64,000 bases of DNA from Microcyclospora pomicola (lineage: Eukaryota > Ascomycota > Dothideomycetes > Capnodiales), in contig NHNY01000001.1 of the NCBI GenBank assembly GCA_002786065.1, positions 372,001-436,000 of the forward strand, in the 5' to 3' direction. Of this stretch, positions 1-10,876 are shown piece after piece; within the stretch, counting starts at the first letter, position 1; the number at the start of each line of letters is the position of its first letter. Both the position numbers and the translations under genes were made by a program. The notes under the pieces were generated by a model that made no database searches, had not been told where the DNA came from, and saw only the letters and a list, made by a program, of their open reading frames with translations.

Positions 1-510
1 CCCTCCTCACCCCTCTCCGCCCTCCCCACCGCCATTGCCGCGATCACGTCGTCCCTCCTTCCAGGAACTAGAGCGCTACTCGTCCTTGACGCGCCGGAGA
101 ACTCTCTCTACCTCTCCTCGCCCCTCGTTACCGCGACCGACCTCAACACCACGATCCTCCAATGCCGTAGCGCAGCCTTCGCCACCATCGTGTGCACAGC
201 CGCCGACCAGCCATTCCTCGCAGCGGCAGCTACCGCGCAAGAGGGACAAGGCGGACCCGCGGCGAGTCCGCTGGAAGCCGATACGGCCGCGTTCGTGGTC
301 GCGCAGGCGCACGCCGCTCGCTTAGTGATGAGCGTACGGGAGCTGGATACTGGGGCTGCAAAGGATGTCAGCGGGGTGTTGCGCGTAACGAGAGGGGGTG
401 ATGAGGATGATGGTGAGGTTGATGGCGAGGCGGTCAAAGAGATGGAGGCGCTGTACTTGGTGCAGCGGGATGGGAATGTGAAGGTGTTTGAGAGGGGAAG
501 CGGAAGCTGA
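1..510 (+). CDS. elp6: Elongator complex subunit 6-like, C-terminal part (cut by window start)
   Basis: The reading frame is open from base 1 to the TGA at 508-510, giving about 169 residues with no start in the window, so the 5' end lies outside. The segment ALLVLDAPE near the front and the end DVSGVLRVTRGG followed by LVQRDGNVKVFERG fit the RecA-like Elp6 of filamentous fungi. Elp6 forms a hexameric ring with Elp4 and Elp5, the accessory half of Elongator, which modifies wobble uridines of tRNA. The D/E-rich insert before the last strand is common in fungal copies. Assignment is from motif memory; Elp5 is the main alternative. The next gene is convergent. Confidence 0.6.
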   Translation, partial: PSSPLSALPTAIAAITSSLLPGTRALLVLDAPENSLYLSSPLVTATDLNTTILQCRSAAFATIVCTAADQPFLAAAATAQEGQGGPAASPLEADTAAFVVAQAHAARLVMSVRELDTGAAKDVSGVLRVTRGGDEDDGEVDGEAVKEMEALYLVQRDGNVKVFERGSGS

Positions 511-872
511 AGTCATGGGTCGCAAGTATGAGGACGAGTGGTACGATTCAGAGCCTCCCTGTACATGTCATAACCAGGCCCATGGATTAATGACTGGTGA
601 CTGGCTACAATTTTCACGTTAAGCGCAGGCTCCTCCCTAAGCGCAGATCAAAGGAGTCTTCACATATGAGCATGAGATCTGGAAGAAACATTGCCGTGGA
701 TTAGTCTATCTCATTGAAGAGCCTGACCCTATCGTTGAGTTGTTCCCTTGACTCCTTGGGCAGTCGAGCAGCTATCTTACCAAGTGCTCCTCAGTGCCCT
801 GATGCTATTGAGTTCTCCTCACCATGGCAAAACTCGCAGTGCATTCGCACAAGATGTTTTGGTGTTTTGGAT
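511..872. other. Intergenic, convergent 3' ends
   Basis: About 360 bp between the Elp6-like stop and the helicase stop. It should hold the two 3' UTRs. I see no gene or repeat in it. Confidence 0.6.
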
Positions 873-2867
873 TCACCAATCACTGATATCAGCAGCCTTG
901 CCACCGTCCGCCTGGAAGCCCTCATCTGCCGCAGCTGCGCCAGCGTCCGCACCTCCCCATCTCGCGGCAACAGACCCACCAGTAGCCTCGCCATCTCCAA
1001 AGCCAGAAGGCTCTGCGGTGCCGAATCCTTCTCCTTCCGCCTCCTCCTCATCGGAGTTGTCGTCGAAGTCGATCTTACTGGCATCCTCCGGCTTGAGGTG
1101 AGCGAGGAAGTCGGGGACTTCACAGTCGCACTCGACAAGAACATTGACGAGATCCTGAGCGAGGTCTTCGTTGCGATCGTTGTAGAACGACGTCGCCAAA
1201 CCCTGATGTCCGATGCGCGCGGTGCGACCGATGCGGTGGATGTACTCTTTGATGCCACCATACATCGAGCTTGGAAGGTCGTAGTTGATAACGTGCATCA
1301 CATCCTTGATGTCCCAGCCGCGAGACGTGACACCGGTGGCGATGAGGATAGGGGCACGACCAGTGCGGAATGCGCGCCTGCACGGATTAGCTTTTGGATA
1401 ATGGCAAGGTGTACTGGTACGGTCACTTACAACGTGTCTTCGCGCTCGCGCTGGGCGCGGTCGCCGTGCATCGAGGTAGTCGGCATGCCGCGATTGTAGA
1501 GAAAGTCATCGAGAAGATCCACTTGCGCTTTGCTGTTGCAAAAAATGATCGTGCGACCTGGCTCACAGGTGTACAACAGATCGTGCACAGCTTCACGCTT
1601 GCGATCCTGCTCTACGAAGATCACATTTTGACGAATGTTCTTGTGGGACTGGCCCGGTCGACCGACAATGATGCGAACATGATCATCCGACATGTACTCG
1701 CGAGCCATGTTTCGGGCAAGCTTGGGAAAAGTTGCGGAAAACATGAGGAAAGCGTGGTCGGCGTCCTCGTTGGTGTCTGTTCGATGTCAGTCTTATTCGG
1801 ATGAGGAGATGAACAGATACATATTCTTGACATACCGCCACCTTTCATAATGGTCTGGAGCTCTTCCGCCCAGTCCTGGTCCAACATTTCATCGGCCTCA
1901 TCGATGACTGTAAACTTGACACGGCTCATAGTCAAGACATGTGGCTTGTTCATCAAGTCACACAGGCGACCTGGCGATGCGATCAGGATGTCACATCCCT
2001 TTCCGAGCTCTTCCTCGGTTTTTCTGGCTGGCAAACCGCCGTAAGCCACGCAAGGACGTAGCATAGAGCGGTAGCACATGCGACGTGCCTCGTCAAAGAT
2101 TTGAATGGCGAGCTCACGCGTAGGGACCACAATCACCACAAGGGGCTCAGCTCGTGCAGCCCGGCCCTGGGGAGGTCTGGGCGCCTGGAGCTTCTTCGCC
2201 TTGCCCATCAGCTTGGAGATGATAGGGATCATGTACGATGCGGTCTTGCCGGAGCCTGAAGTAATGTGTCAGTCAACTAACACGCTTGTAGACATCTAGG
2301 AAGTTCCGTTACCAGTTTGTGAGACAGCGACAACATCGAGGCCTTTTAAGACAGCGGGAATGGTGTATCGCTGAATCGGTGTAGGCTTGTCGTAGCCACA
2401 GTGCTTGATGTTGTCCACTACGACTGGGTGGAGACCAGCGGTCTCGAACTAGATCGTTGTGGTAAGTTTGTTTGTCTAAGCAGTGAAGTCATGAGAACAA
2501 GCAGACTTACATTCTCAACTGGTGGAATTCTTTCTGGCCCCATGATGTCGACGCTCAACTCAAGATGGTTGAGGTGATCGCCACGACGAATCTGGAACTC
2601 GCCGCCGTAAAGAATGTCTTCCAAAGCCTTCACCTCAGGACCAACGTCGCCAAACTCGTCATTCCACTCATACTTCTGAGCGGCACCAAGGAACTCCGAG
2701 CCATCGACCTTGCTCGTGTAACGAGTGTAATCGATTGCTGCCGTCTCAGTCCAGCCGGCTGCCTTCGCCTTGGCAAGGTACTCTTCCTTGTTCAGGGCAG
2801 GTGCAGTCTCTTGGACTGTGAGCATCGTAGCCTCAGCTACGCCAGTGCCGAAGTCCTGGTCAGACAT
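873..2867 (-). CDS. DEAD-box ATP-dependent RNA helicase, DED1/Vasa-like
   Basis: Five exons: 2867-2511, 2448-2313, 2255-1836, 1776-1431 and 1377-873. They join in frame to 587 residues. The motifs are in order: Q motif GYDKPTPIQ (137-145), Walker A QTGSGKT (163-169), PTRELA (209-214), DEAD (283-286), SAT (319-321), motif V ATGVTSRGWD (434-443) and HRIGRTAR (468-475). The product should unwind RNA in translation or RNP remodelling. The N-terminal 119 residues lack the RGG-rich tail of yeast Ded1, and the C-terminus is acidic and Gly/Ala-rich, so a Vasa-type relative is as likely as the Ded1 orthologue. Introns are 53-62 bp. The start MSDQDFGTG was chosen because the upstream open frame is low-complexity and looks like 5' UTR. 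Confidence 0.9.
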
Positions 2868-5051
2868 GGTAGGAGCTGAAGTCTGGGTCAGTTCATGGTG
2901 GCCAAGGTCAAAGACTAGATGTGAGCCGTCTGGTGAACGAGGCGTAGGGTGTACGTACATGTGCAAGTGGTTCTGTTCTTGTGGATGGTGGTGAGAAGCA
3001 ACGGACACGCGTGGTCCAGACTGTAAACAAGTTGCAAGTACTTGCTCAAAGTGGGAGGAGATGAAGATGAAGGTGAAGTAGAAGAAGACGAGAAGTTGTC
3101 TGCTGGTCGCGAAGTTTTCGCTTGTTGTTGTTTTCTGCACGGGCCCTTGTGGAGCAGAAGCAGAAGCAGAAGCAGCAGAAGCAAGAGCAGCAATGAAGGC
3201 GCTTTAGTGGCAGCACGCGTTGAAGCACATGGCAATCCGCTCTGGCACTAAATGAACAGACATCACAAGCAGGTGAGTGTGATAAGTACCATCAATATGA
3301 TGGCGATTTCACTGACTGATTGAGCACAGAAGACCCAGGCCTCTCAACGCAATGACCGTACTGAAGTGAGCCAGTCAGACAAGGAGCAGACAATTTGCCA
3401 CTGATGGAACCTCACATGGACAACGCTATCGTGCAAGACATATGCCTCCACCAGAGCAAGTCTCAAGATGTGACATGATCTGAAAGACGCTCATTCAAGG
3501 GGATCGGCCAGAAAGTCTTAGGCGACGTTTCATTGCCCTTGAACGCAGCATAAGTCAAATGTAGCTGGCATTATGCCTGCTCTAGGAGCCAAGCGACCGT
3601 CATCACATGGCAAGCTACTGCTCAGCATGAACTCGTGCCATGCCTGCAGTCTCATGATGTGCAGAAGAGTCCGGCAGGACAGCTTCAGCTTGAGCTTGAT
3701 GGCTCTAACAAACACTCAAACATGTGGACAATAGCCGTTCAGTTGGTTTGGCTAGCCTTACTGCCCTCAAGTGAATTGGCAGGACCGCAGTGGCAATTCC
3801 GAATTTGCTTTGATGCTTCAGCCCTGATTCTTGCTCTTTTTCGAGGGCCAGTCGGTCGTGTTATCCTTTACTTGAGTATACAGACTGTCACCTTTATCAA
3901 CCATGCCGGCATTCTGTATGATATCTGATGTCGACCGGTGAAGTCTGAGATTCGTGAAGCTTCGCCATTGCCATGGACTATCTCACTGCTTCACAAATCA
4001 GCATTGCTCCGGATGAGTACAGGCAGCAAGCCATGCGGAATTCCTCTGCATCATGTCGAACGTCTGCATATAGCAGACGACTGCAGCTACCTAATGTGTG
4101 AAACGGCAGCTGCACAGGGCCGTTTTGAGACTCTTACCAGAGGACGAGCTACAATCGCAAGGATGCCTTGATCCAGCTGTTGAATGGCCGAATCAATCGT
4201 TTTCAGTGACAGACCTTTTACAGGACATTGCATGAAATACTTGTGTTCAACTATCATGCATGATACCTTTTGCAACGCAGCTCATAGGACGTTGGACCAT
4301 GAGTCTTGTTGCTTCGAGCTCTTCTTCAGGTCTACGCCTTCGGACCACAATATCCCGAAGACTATTCAGTAACGGGTCGATCGACACCGAAATGCACGTA
4401 CAATGCGGATGGTACTAGTATACCTTATTCACAGGTACTCTTCAAGGCTACCTACCTTAGGCGGGCAATATTCACAACGTTGCTGCACGCTACAGCCGCT
4501 GTTTTAGGATTTGGCGCGTCGGTGAGCGACGACTACTTCCAAGACCTTTCGGCTCTCTTGGCACTCTTCATGCAGAATCCACCGTTCTCGAAGGAAGGAG
4601 GTCACGAATGTAAGGCTTCTAGGGATACCTTGAGGATTGGTGGATCAATAGTTTGGGGATTGTCGGACTGGAGTTCTACAGTCAAGTCTAGCATCTCTGG
4701 CGGCTGTTCAAACAACACTGAAACCTGACCACTGTGCTTCGGTTTCATGGCGGCCCGTGGAACATGCTCCGTACCTATGAGCGAGGATGAACAGGGGTCA
4801 CGCGTTGTGTAACTTGGCGAAAGTGCATCACAAATAGAAATCATAATGACCTTTACCATAAGGTAAGCAGTCTGTCGCGATCCGCACTATAATATCATCG
4901 TTGTCCGCTTCACCTGCGACGTTTACCGCGCCACGAGAACGACACCATCGACTAGTGCTCTGAGGCTGTAAGTTGATGTCAATGCATCATCTCTGTATGA
5001 TCCTTCGCTGACCGACTCAGAAGGATACTATATCCTCACGTCTCGCCCAGC
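2868..5051. other. Long divergent intergenic region
   Basis: About 2.2 kb between the start codons of the helicase (minus) and the lactonase (plus), so it contains both promoters. Just upstream of the helicase start lies a purine-rich run of GCAGAA-type repeats (about 3160-3200). Open frames up to 140 codons (for example 4306-4728, plus) show no recognisable domain. I cannot support a gene here. Confidence 0.5.
3160..3200. repeat. Imperfect GCAGAA/GCA microsatellite
   Basis: A short purine-rich run in which GCAGAA units are repeated and then decay into GCAAGAGCA. It lies about 300 bp upstream of the helicase start, probably in the 5' UTR or promoter. Confidence 0.6.
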
Positions 5052-6301
5052 ATGTTCGCCCTCCACAGAACCACGCTCACGATGTTGGCGACCCAAGCAA
5101 TCCTCACGCTGGCGACAGTCTCCGCCACCTGCGCGACCAACCTCTTCGTCGCCGAGTACTCCGGCAGTGTGACGACGTTGTCTCTCACGGATGATGGCCT
5201 CAGCCAGACCGCGGCCAATGGTGGATGTGCGCCCAACCCGTCGTGGCTGACGCTCGACTCCGACAATTCCGTGCTGTACTGCCTGAACGAGGGACTCAGC
5301 AGCCCGAACGGCTCTCTGGCCAGTTTCACCATCAACCAGGACGGAAGCCTCAACGCGGTCCAGAACACCACGACCATCAGCGGCCCCGTCAGCGGCATCA
5401 TCTACGGCTCTGGCCCACGCGCCATTGCTTTGGCCCACTACAGCGGCTCGGCTGTGAGCTCATGGACGCTCGGAGACGGTGGCGAGTTCACCTTCAACCA
5501 GAACCTCCCGTACACGCTCTCGCAACCCGGTCCCGATCCCGACAGACAAGAGGCACCGCACGAGCACGAGGCTATCACCGACCCCACCGGCCAGTACGTC
5601 TTGGTCCCTGATCTGGGCGCCGATCTGGTGCGCATCTTCTCCTACGACAACGAAACCCTGGTGCTCAGTGCTCTTGACCCTCTCGAGGCTGCCGCCGGCT
5701 CTGGACCTCGCCACGCCGCGTTTTGGTCTCCAGCAGGCTCGGATGATCTGTACTTCTACCTCGTTGCCGAGTTGGCCGCGTCCGTGACCGGCTACAAGGT
5801 GACCTACCGTGCCAACGGCGCTGGCCTTGACTTCGAGCAAGTCTACGAGAGCTCGACGTTCGGCTCGGAGCCTCTTCCTTCGGGCACTGCACCGGCTGAG
5901 ATTCACGTTACCGTAAGCTCTTTCATATCATAACTTCATGTTCATATGTACACTACTAACGTAATGTCTAGCCTGACAACGAATACGTCATCATCTCCAA
6001 CCGTGGCGACAACCACTTCAACTACACCCTCAATAACGGCACCACGATCCCATCCGATACTCTGGCTACTTTCAGCCTCAACACGGACGGCAGTCTGAGC
6101 CTGTTCCAGCTCTCTCCAGCTGGAGGTAGCTACCCGCGCCAGTACAGCTTGAACGCTGCTGGTGACAGGGTGGCTGTCGGTCTGCAGAACAATGACGAGG
6201 TCGTGGTTTTCGCCCGGGATGTCTCTTCGGGTATGTTGGGCGACGAAGTCGGACGAATCGGGCTCGGCGGCCAGGTCGTCTGTGTCGTGTGGGATGAGTA
6301 A
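5052..6301 (+). CDS. Secreted lactonase-family beta-propeller (6-phosphogluconolactonase / carboxymuconate cyclase-like)
   Basis: Two exons, 5052-5912 and 5972-6301, joined across a 59-bp intron with branch site ACTAAC, encode 396 residues. An N-terminal signal peptide is visible: a basic MFALHRTT start, a hydrophobic core, and Ala-rich residues to about position 25. The rest has repeated propeller blades with NPSWL, EHEAITDPTGQYVLVPDLGAD and GPRHAAF motifs typical of the Lactonase family (PF10282). Family members hydrolyse sugar lactones or act on carboxymuconate, but secreted fungal members are mostly uncharacterised, so the substrate is unknown. Several N-glycosylation sequons (for example NGS, NTT) fit secretion. 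It ends 92 bp from the convergent UFL1-like gene. Confidence 0.85.
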
Positions 6302-6393
6302 TCTCGTCTGCGATAGCTACCGGAAAGGGCATCTTGCTACACCCATTCGATTTCATAAAAGTTTTTCCAGTCTCCGCCAGCATCCTAGACCTC

Positions 6394-8223
6394 TCATCTT
6401 CCTTGGTCCGTTCCTTCCATATCTACCACAGCCTGCTCCGCACTAGCCCGCATTTCCTGCAGATCCTGCGCGCTCTCGCTCCCAGTCTTCAATGCATCCC
6501 GCCAATGCATCAGCCGCTTCCCAACTTCCGCATCGCCCACCGCTTGATACTGCCGGATCATCCTCGTCGTGTCCTTGCCCGCGCTTATGAACTTTGCCTC
6601 CACCTGCTTCTCACCCCGCTGCGTAGCCAACGACAGCAGGATCCAAGTCAAATTCTGCAGCAAGAACGATCCAGTTGTGTTCTTGCGCATGAGCTGAACT
6701 TTCTGTCTGAAAGCCTTGATCTTGACCGCATGAAGCATGGTGGAAGCCGGGGTGTCAATCTTCTGCCGTTTGGCGAATTTCGTAATGGCTGCCTGGACAT
6801 CTGTAAAGCCTTTGGCGTCGTGAATGGCTTGTTGTAGCTTATCAAGGTCGCGGGTACGAGATTTGTTAATAAGATTGGCATGGTTGCGGAAAGAAGTGAT
6901 CGCTTCTGGGATGATGTAGCGGCGGAATTCTTCGCCCAGGTAGTCTTCGAGATTGCTTTGAAGGGTGGGGTCAACAATTGTGGCATGGCCATGGGCGTAG
7001 AGTTCGATTTCTGTGAGGAGACTTTGCTGCACAAGGTGGTGGAACTGCTCGATATCTGCTTGTTCAACCTCCTCTATGCGAGCTGCGAGCTTCTTGCGAA
7101 TAGGATCCATGTGACTTGTTGAAGAGAGCAGGATAGCGCGGCACTCTGGCGGGACTTCTGAGTCGTGACAGGCACTTTGTAGAGTGCCATCTATGATTTC
7201 TAATGCCTTCTTCGAGTCTCTGTGGGCCTGCCACGATACATTGATTTGCATTGTAGCACCCTTCTCAATGGTTTCCAATTGAGTCTGTAGAGTATCTGGT
7301 GTGCTCAACATCGATGCCTCTGAAGCAGCGACGTCTGTTTGGCCCACAAACACCAAAGGATCACCGGTATGTGACTTCTGGTACCATGAAAGAATGTCTT
7401 CTTTAATCTTGGGTGAGGAAGCCGCAGAACCATTTTCTGACCAGACACAATAACCGGTCCTTGAGATCTGATCGATCAAATCCTGAATGTGATTTTGGTA
7501 GTCTTGACGTTTTCGTTTGTCTTCAACGTCACCATAATTCGCAGGAATGAAGAGGATTTCAGAGCCGTCTTGCTCCAACTTTCCGTCTACACCATTATCT
7601 TGCTCTGCGAGTATGGCCTCTGTAATGTGCCGCAAAAACGGCGCAGGTAGAGCAGAAAGAGACAGCTCAGCACCGATAGCGATAATCCGAGGGGCTGCAT
7701 CCTCGCTGCTCAAGAGCAATCTAATGATGGCCTCCTTTACTTTCTGTTCGTAGGTCGGTCTGAAGACAAATTTCTTGCTACTATCCAAGACTTGGTATGG
7801 ATCCGAGTCACTGGATGAGACCTGGCGTAGTAGAACATCCACAGCTCTGGAAGCAATGCGATGCTCTTTCGAGAATTCTTCCAGATCGATATAGTCCGCG
7901 GCTTTGACGATGCTTTCCAGTTCGTGGACTTCTCCATCAGGCAATAATGCACGCTCAGCCTGGCTATAGAACAAGGTGCGATCGGCAGAGTTCATTAACC
8001 AGTCAGCATCAGAGATTTCCAGTCGACGAGCAAGATCCGAGATGTCGACACGACTGCTCGAGGACCGCAAAATGCTTGCAAACTGAGCGACGACACTTTC
8101 CGACGTTAGAAACGTATCTTCCTTAGCATGCCGAACAAGAGACGGCTGGCGGCTGCTCGGTATTGGTGGTGGAAAGGCATTGACAAGAACAGCGATATCG
8201 TCAGAAGCGAACACGCCCTTCAT
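6394..8223 (-). CDS. Divergent UFL1-like (UFM1 E3 ligase-like) protein
   Basis: An intronless frame of 609 residues. I know no standard fungal name for it. By eye it is collinear with animal UFL1: RVDISDLARRLEI (58-70) matches the winged-helix segment RVNIVDLQQVI; YIDLEEFSKEHRI (111-123) and FVFRPTYEQKVKEAI (152-166) match the next helices; EILFIPANY then a spacer and RTGY (222-258) match VFVPDIY..NGY; KAFRQKVQLM to NLTWILLSL and RQYQAV (about 504-562) match the C-terminal HRQALAEQLKV..LTSVLLF..KYQGLV. UFL1 is an ER-associated scaffold ligase with DDRGK1 for ribosome UFMylation. Identity is low and the first UFL1 repeat seems to be missing, so function is inference. The frame, length and start (ATG at 8221-8223) are clear. 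Confidence 0.55.
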   Translation of the reverse strand: MKGVFASDDIAVLVNAFPPPIPSSRQPSLVRHAKEDTFLTSESVVAQFASILRSSSSRVDISDLARRLEISDADWLMNSADRTLFYSQAERALLPDGEVHELESIVKAADYIDLEEFSKEHRIASRAVDVLLRQVSSSDSDPYQVLDSSKKFVFRPTYEQKVKEAIIRLLLSSEDAAPRIIAIGAELSLSALPAPFLRHITEAILAEQDNGVDGKLEQDGSEILFIPANYGDVEDKRKRQDYQNHIQDLIDQISRTGYCVWSENGSAASSPKIKEDILSWYQKSHTGDPLVFVGQTDVAASEASMLSTPDTLQTQLETIEKGATMQINVSWQAHRDSKKALEIIDGTLQSACHDSEVPPECRAILLSSTSHMDPIRKKLAARIEEVEQADIEQFHHLVQQSLLTEIELYAHGHATIVDPTLQSNLEDYLGEEFRRYIIPEAITSFRNHANLINKSRTRDLDKLQQAIHDAKGFTDVQAAITKFAKRQKIDTPASTMLHAVKIKAFRQKVQLMRKNTTGSFLLQNLTWILLSLATQRGEKQVEAKFISAGKDTTRMIRQYQAVGDAEVGKRLMHWRDALKTGSESAQDLQEMRASAEQAVVDMEGTDQGR

Positions 8224-8706
8224 GATGGCTTGTTAGCAGGCGAAGTCTGAGTACACGTTGAACAGAATCGAATGGTGATGGCGCAGGCACGCCTGGAAAT
8301 AGCTCTAGCGCGTGTTCTCCACCGGGCAGTGAAGTCAGCGGAGTTCTCTATGGTCGACAATATTCAGTCTTAATCGACGACCGATTTCACCTTATGGGTA
8401 ACACTTACACTACTACCTACTTATATAAAGCAGATATCCGACGATTCTCTACATTCCAGATGATGCCGAATGATTCACACATCTATAGAGCATGTAATGC
8501 ATGCTTTGAGCTATCCTAAAGTTTCCGAAAGCTCTACTGCAACTGCTGTAGATGACCATACGAAATATCGAACTACTTGTCATGCTAGAAATACATTGCA
8601 GTCGACAATCTATCGTACATTTGCAGCCTACACTGGTCTGCTAGATGTGTCATCCAAAATGGGATACAATGCCTCTCGTCAGGCTGTTGATCCGGATTCG
8701 ATGCCC
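8224..8706. other. Intergenic between two minus-strand genes
   Basis: About 480 bp holding the promoter of the UFL1-like gene and the 3' flank of the AIM9-like gene. An 88-codon plus-strand frame here has no recognisable content. Confidence 0.5.
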
Positions 8707-10368
8707 TTAGTCCCGGAAAGGCCAGGTTTCCGGTAACCTTGTCCTCTCAGCCTCTGTTGATGAGTGCCGTGAGATGAACTCTTCCTTGAAACGTCTCATA
8801 TGCTCCTTCCCTTGGGTATACTGCTCGTGAGATACCGAGCCGTCCCAGCCACGATATCCGCCAATACTGTCCAGAAAGTCGGTCATGTAATCAATGCTTT
8901 GCTTCCAAAGGACGAATTCTTCGTCATGGACACTTTTTTCCTCATCTGTAAAGGTTAGTGGGCAAGGCTTTGCATTCGTGTCATCTACCATCTGACCCCA
9001 CTCCTTCTCTAAACTCATTAGGAAATCTTGAACGAGTAGCTCGCCATCGCTAAAAATGTTTCCTGTCATAGTAGGAAGACGACCGAGCAGACCTTGGCCA
9101 AAGCGGATAGCCCGTGGAACGTCTTCGCACTGGGAAATGAGCTCGCCTTCATACAATTTCCATAATAGTTGCGAACCACGCAGTCTTTTCGCTGCTTGCT
9201 GCTTTTCTGTACTAAGACTTTCGAAGTCATCAGGTAGCTTGATAGCATTCGCATCGAATGTGTCTGGAATTTCACCTTCAAATTCGAGAAAAGTCGGGTG
9301 ACGGGCTTGTGCGAAGAGTGGAGAGACGTGTACCGCCTGCCAGTCAATGATCGCCGTGATCTCTGTTGGATTGTTCTCATCGACGAATATATTGTCCCAA
9401 TGAAGATCGGTGTGCCAGAGAACTGGTTTCGAGAGAATCGAATCAGTCGGCTTCAGATACTGAACCACTTTCTTATAGTTTTGGAGAGTTTGTATCTTCG
9501 TTTTAGAACTTTGCTGGTATTGTCCTGGACCATTGTAGAAGCCTTGTGGATCGGGAAACTGCGAGGACCTCTCTATGCAAGACAGTTCACGCTCTGCAAT
9601 TGCGAGATTATACTCTTCCATTGTTGACCAGGGTCCTTGATTAGTCGTTGCACCAGCTCTGCCATGGTCGAAGAAATTTTGATCTGTGGTTGGGCCAATA
9701 GCAAACGCTGTAGAGTGCGTATCAGTTTTCAAGGGTAGGATGTGTTGATCACTTTTTACGGAATCCAGGTCTTTCGCGTAGTACAGGGCACCGTACATTG
9801 GAAAGTCTGATGACATGAACGCCGCTTCATAGCTCACAAGTCGTTGAATAATCACGGCTTTTTGGCGATCGGTGATCTTGTGCCAGATCTTGTGCAGCTC
9901 GATGCCAGAACACTTTTCCATCAATATGTACTCAGCGCCAACGGTATTATTGGTAGACGAGCTCCAAGCATAGACTCGGGGAACAGGAATACCAAGAACG
10001 TTACGCGCATAGTCCATTGTGGCCACTTCGCTTGCGGTCGTGAAATGTTCATGACCTGCATTGGGGTTTGGCAATTTGGCGACTAGCTTCTTGTCGTCGT
10101 CCATGGTGAGCAGATATGCCTTGTTGAAACTGCCTTCAGACAGCTTGCCGAGTTTGACACAACATTGAGACCCAATTGCCGGTGCCGCAGCCTCTGCAAG
10201 TGCCGTAAGATTGAATTTGCGCCTGCGACGTGCTAATTGTAGGTCCTCGTTCCAAAGCCAGCGTCCAGACGTGTGGCTGTAAAGTGATTCGGGATCATGA
10301 TGGATAGTGTGTGCAGAGCCGTGAGAAGTGAAGAAGCGCTTGAAGGTCTTATTGATTCGGGAAAACAT
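8707..10368 (-). CDS. AIM9-like aminoglycoside-phosphotransferase-fold kinase
   Basis: A single exon of 553 residues starting at the ATG at 10366-10368 (MFSRINKTFK). The APH/choline-kinase fold shows as the nucleotide loop LSEGSFNKAYLL (77-88), the lysine strand LVAKLPNPNAGH, the catalytic loop HTDLHWDN (319-326) and the metal-binding IIDWQ (340-344). The family is Altered inheritance of mitochondria protein 9, widespread and expanded in filamentous fungi. The basic, aromatic N-terminus (KTFKRFFTSHG) could be a mitochondrial presequence. The key catalytic Asp, Asn and metal Asp are present, so it is probably an active kinase, but its substrate is unknown. Confidence 0.85.
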   Translation of the reverse strand: MFSRINKTFKRFFTSHGSAHTIHHDPESLYSHTSGRWLWNEDLQLARRRRKFNLTALAEAAAPAIGSQCCVKLGKLSEGSFNKAYLLTMDDDKKLVAKLPNPNAGHEHFTTASEVATMDYARNVLGIPVPRVYAWSSSTNNTVGAEYILMEKCSGIELHKIWHKITDRQKAVIIQRLVSYEAAFMSSDFPMYGALYYAKDLDSVKSDQHILPLKTDTHSTAFAIGPTTDQNFFDHGRAGATTNQGPWSTMEEYNLAIAERELSCIERSSQFPDPQGFYNGPGQYQQSSKTKIQTLQNYKKVVQYLKPTDSILSKPVLWHTDLHWDNIFVDENNPTEITAIIDWQAVHVSPLFAQARHPTFLEFEGEIPDTFDANAIKLPDDFESLSTEKQQAAKRLRGSQLLWKLYEGELISQCEDVPRAIRFGQGLLGRLPTMTGNIFSDGELLVQDFLMSLEKEWGQMVDDTNAKPCPLTFTDEEKSVHDEEFVLWKQSIDYMTDFLDSIGGYRGWDGSVSHEQYTQGKEHMRRFKEEFISRHSSTEAERTRLPETWPFRD

Positions 10369-10876
10369 CACTAAGAGTCTCCATCAAGCCACTCGTCGCC
10401 ATCGTACCGCGCGCCTTTGTACACTATGCATTGCCAGGCAAGACATACTTGAGCGGCGACTTCAAGTCTCCTGAAGTACGGTAGTCATGCTGCAACCAGA
10501 CTTTAGATATGCCGTCTGAGATTCTTGAGGGAGCTATGCTGCGGCACGGATTATGATGGAACAAATGTACTTCGGTAAGTACGAAAAGGCCTTTCCTGGC
10601 CCCGCGCATCTGATGATGGTTCACCGGGAGGCTAAGTTGAGCGACGTACAGTATCGTGCGGTCAACTGCGAGTGGCATCAAGAAGTTGGACCGACGCCAG
10701 ACGCTTAAGCGCATCAATTATGTAGAGGCCTGTGCGGAACTCAGAGCCGCGGGCGTCTGTTATCGTCAAGCGCTACCTACGCTTGGCGATTTTATGCACG
10801 ACTTCACCCATGATCGTCTGTCCCTTGCAGCATCAAAGAGTCCATCGTAGCTCTGTCGCACGCGATCAACTTCGCT
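10369..10876. other. Divergent promoter region
   Basis: About 510 bp between the AIM9-like start (minus) and the uS14m start (plus). No gene or clear motif is seen. Confidence 0.5.

Noticed and set aside
714-1499. 261-codon plus-strand frame
   Set aside because: It is antisense to the last exons of the DEAD-box helicase, whose motifs are intact on the minus strand.
2868-3140. N-terminal extension of the helicase
   Set aside because: The open frame upstream of MSDQDF is His/Thr/Ser-rich with no family match and reads like 5' UTR.
4306-4728. 140-codon plus-strand frame in the 2.2-kb gap
   Set aside because: No domain, no signal peptide, no splice partners; it is within the length expected by chance in a gap this size.
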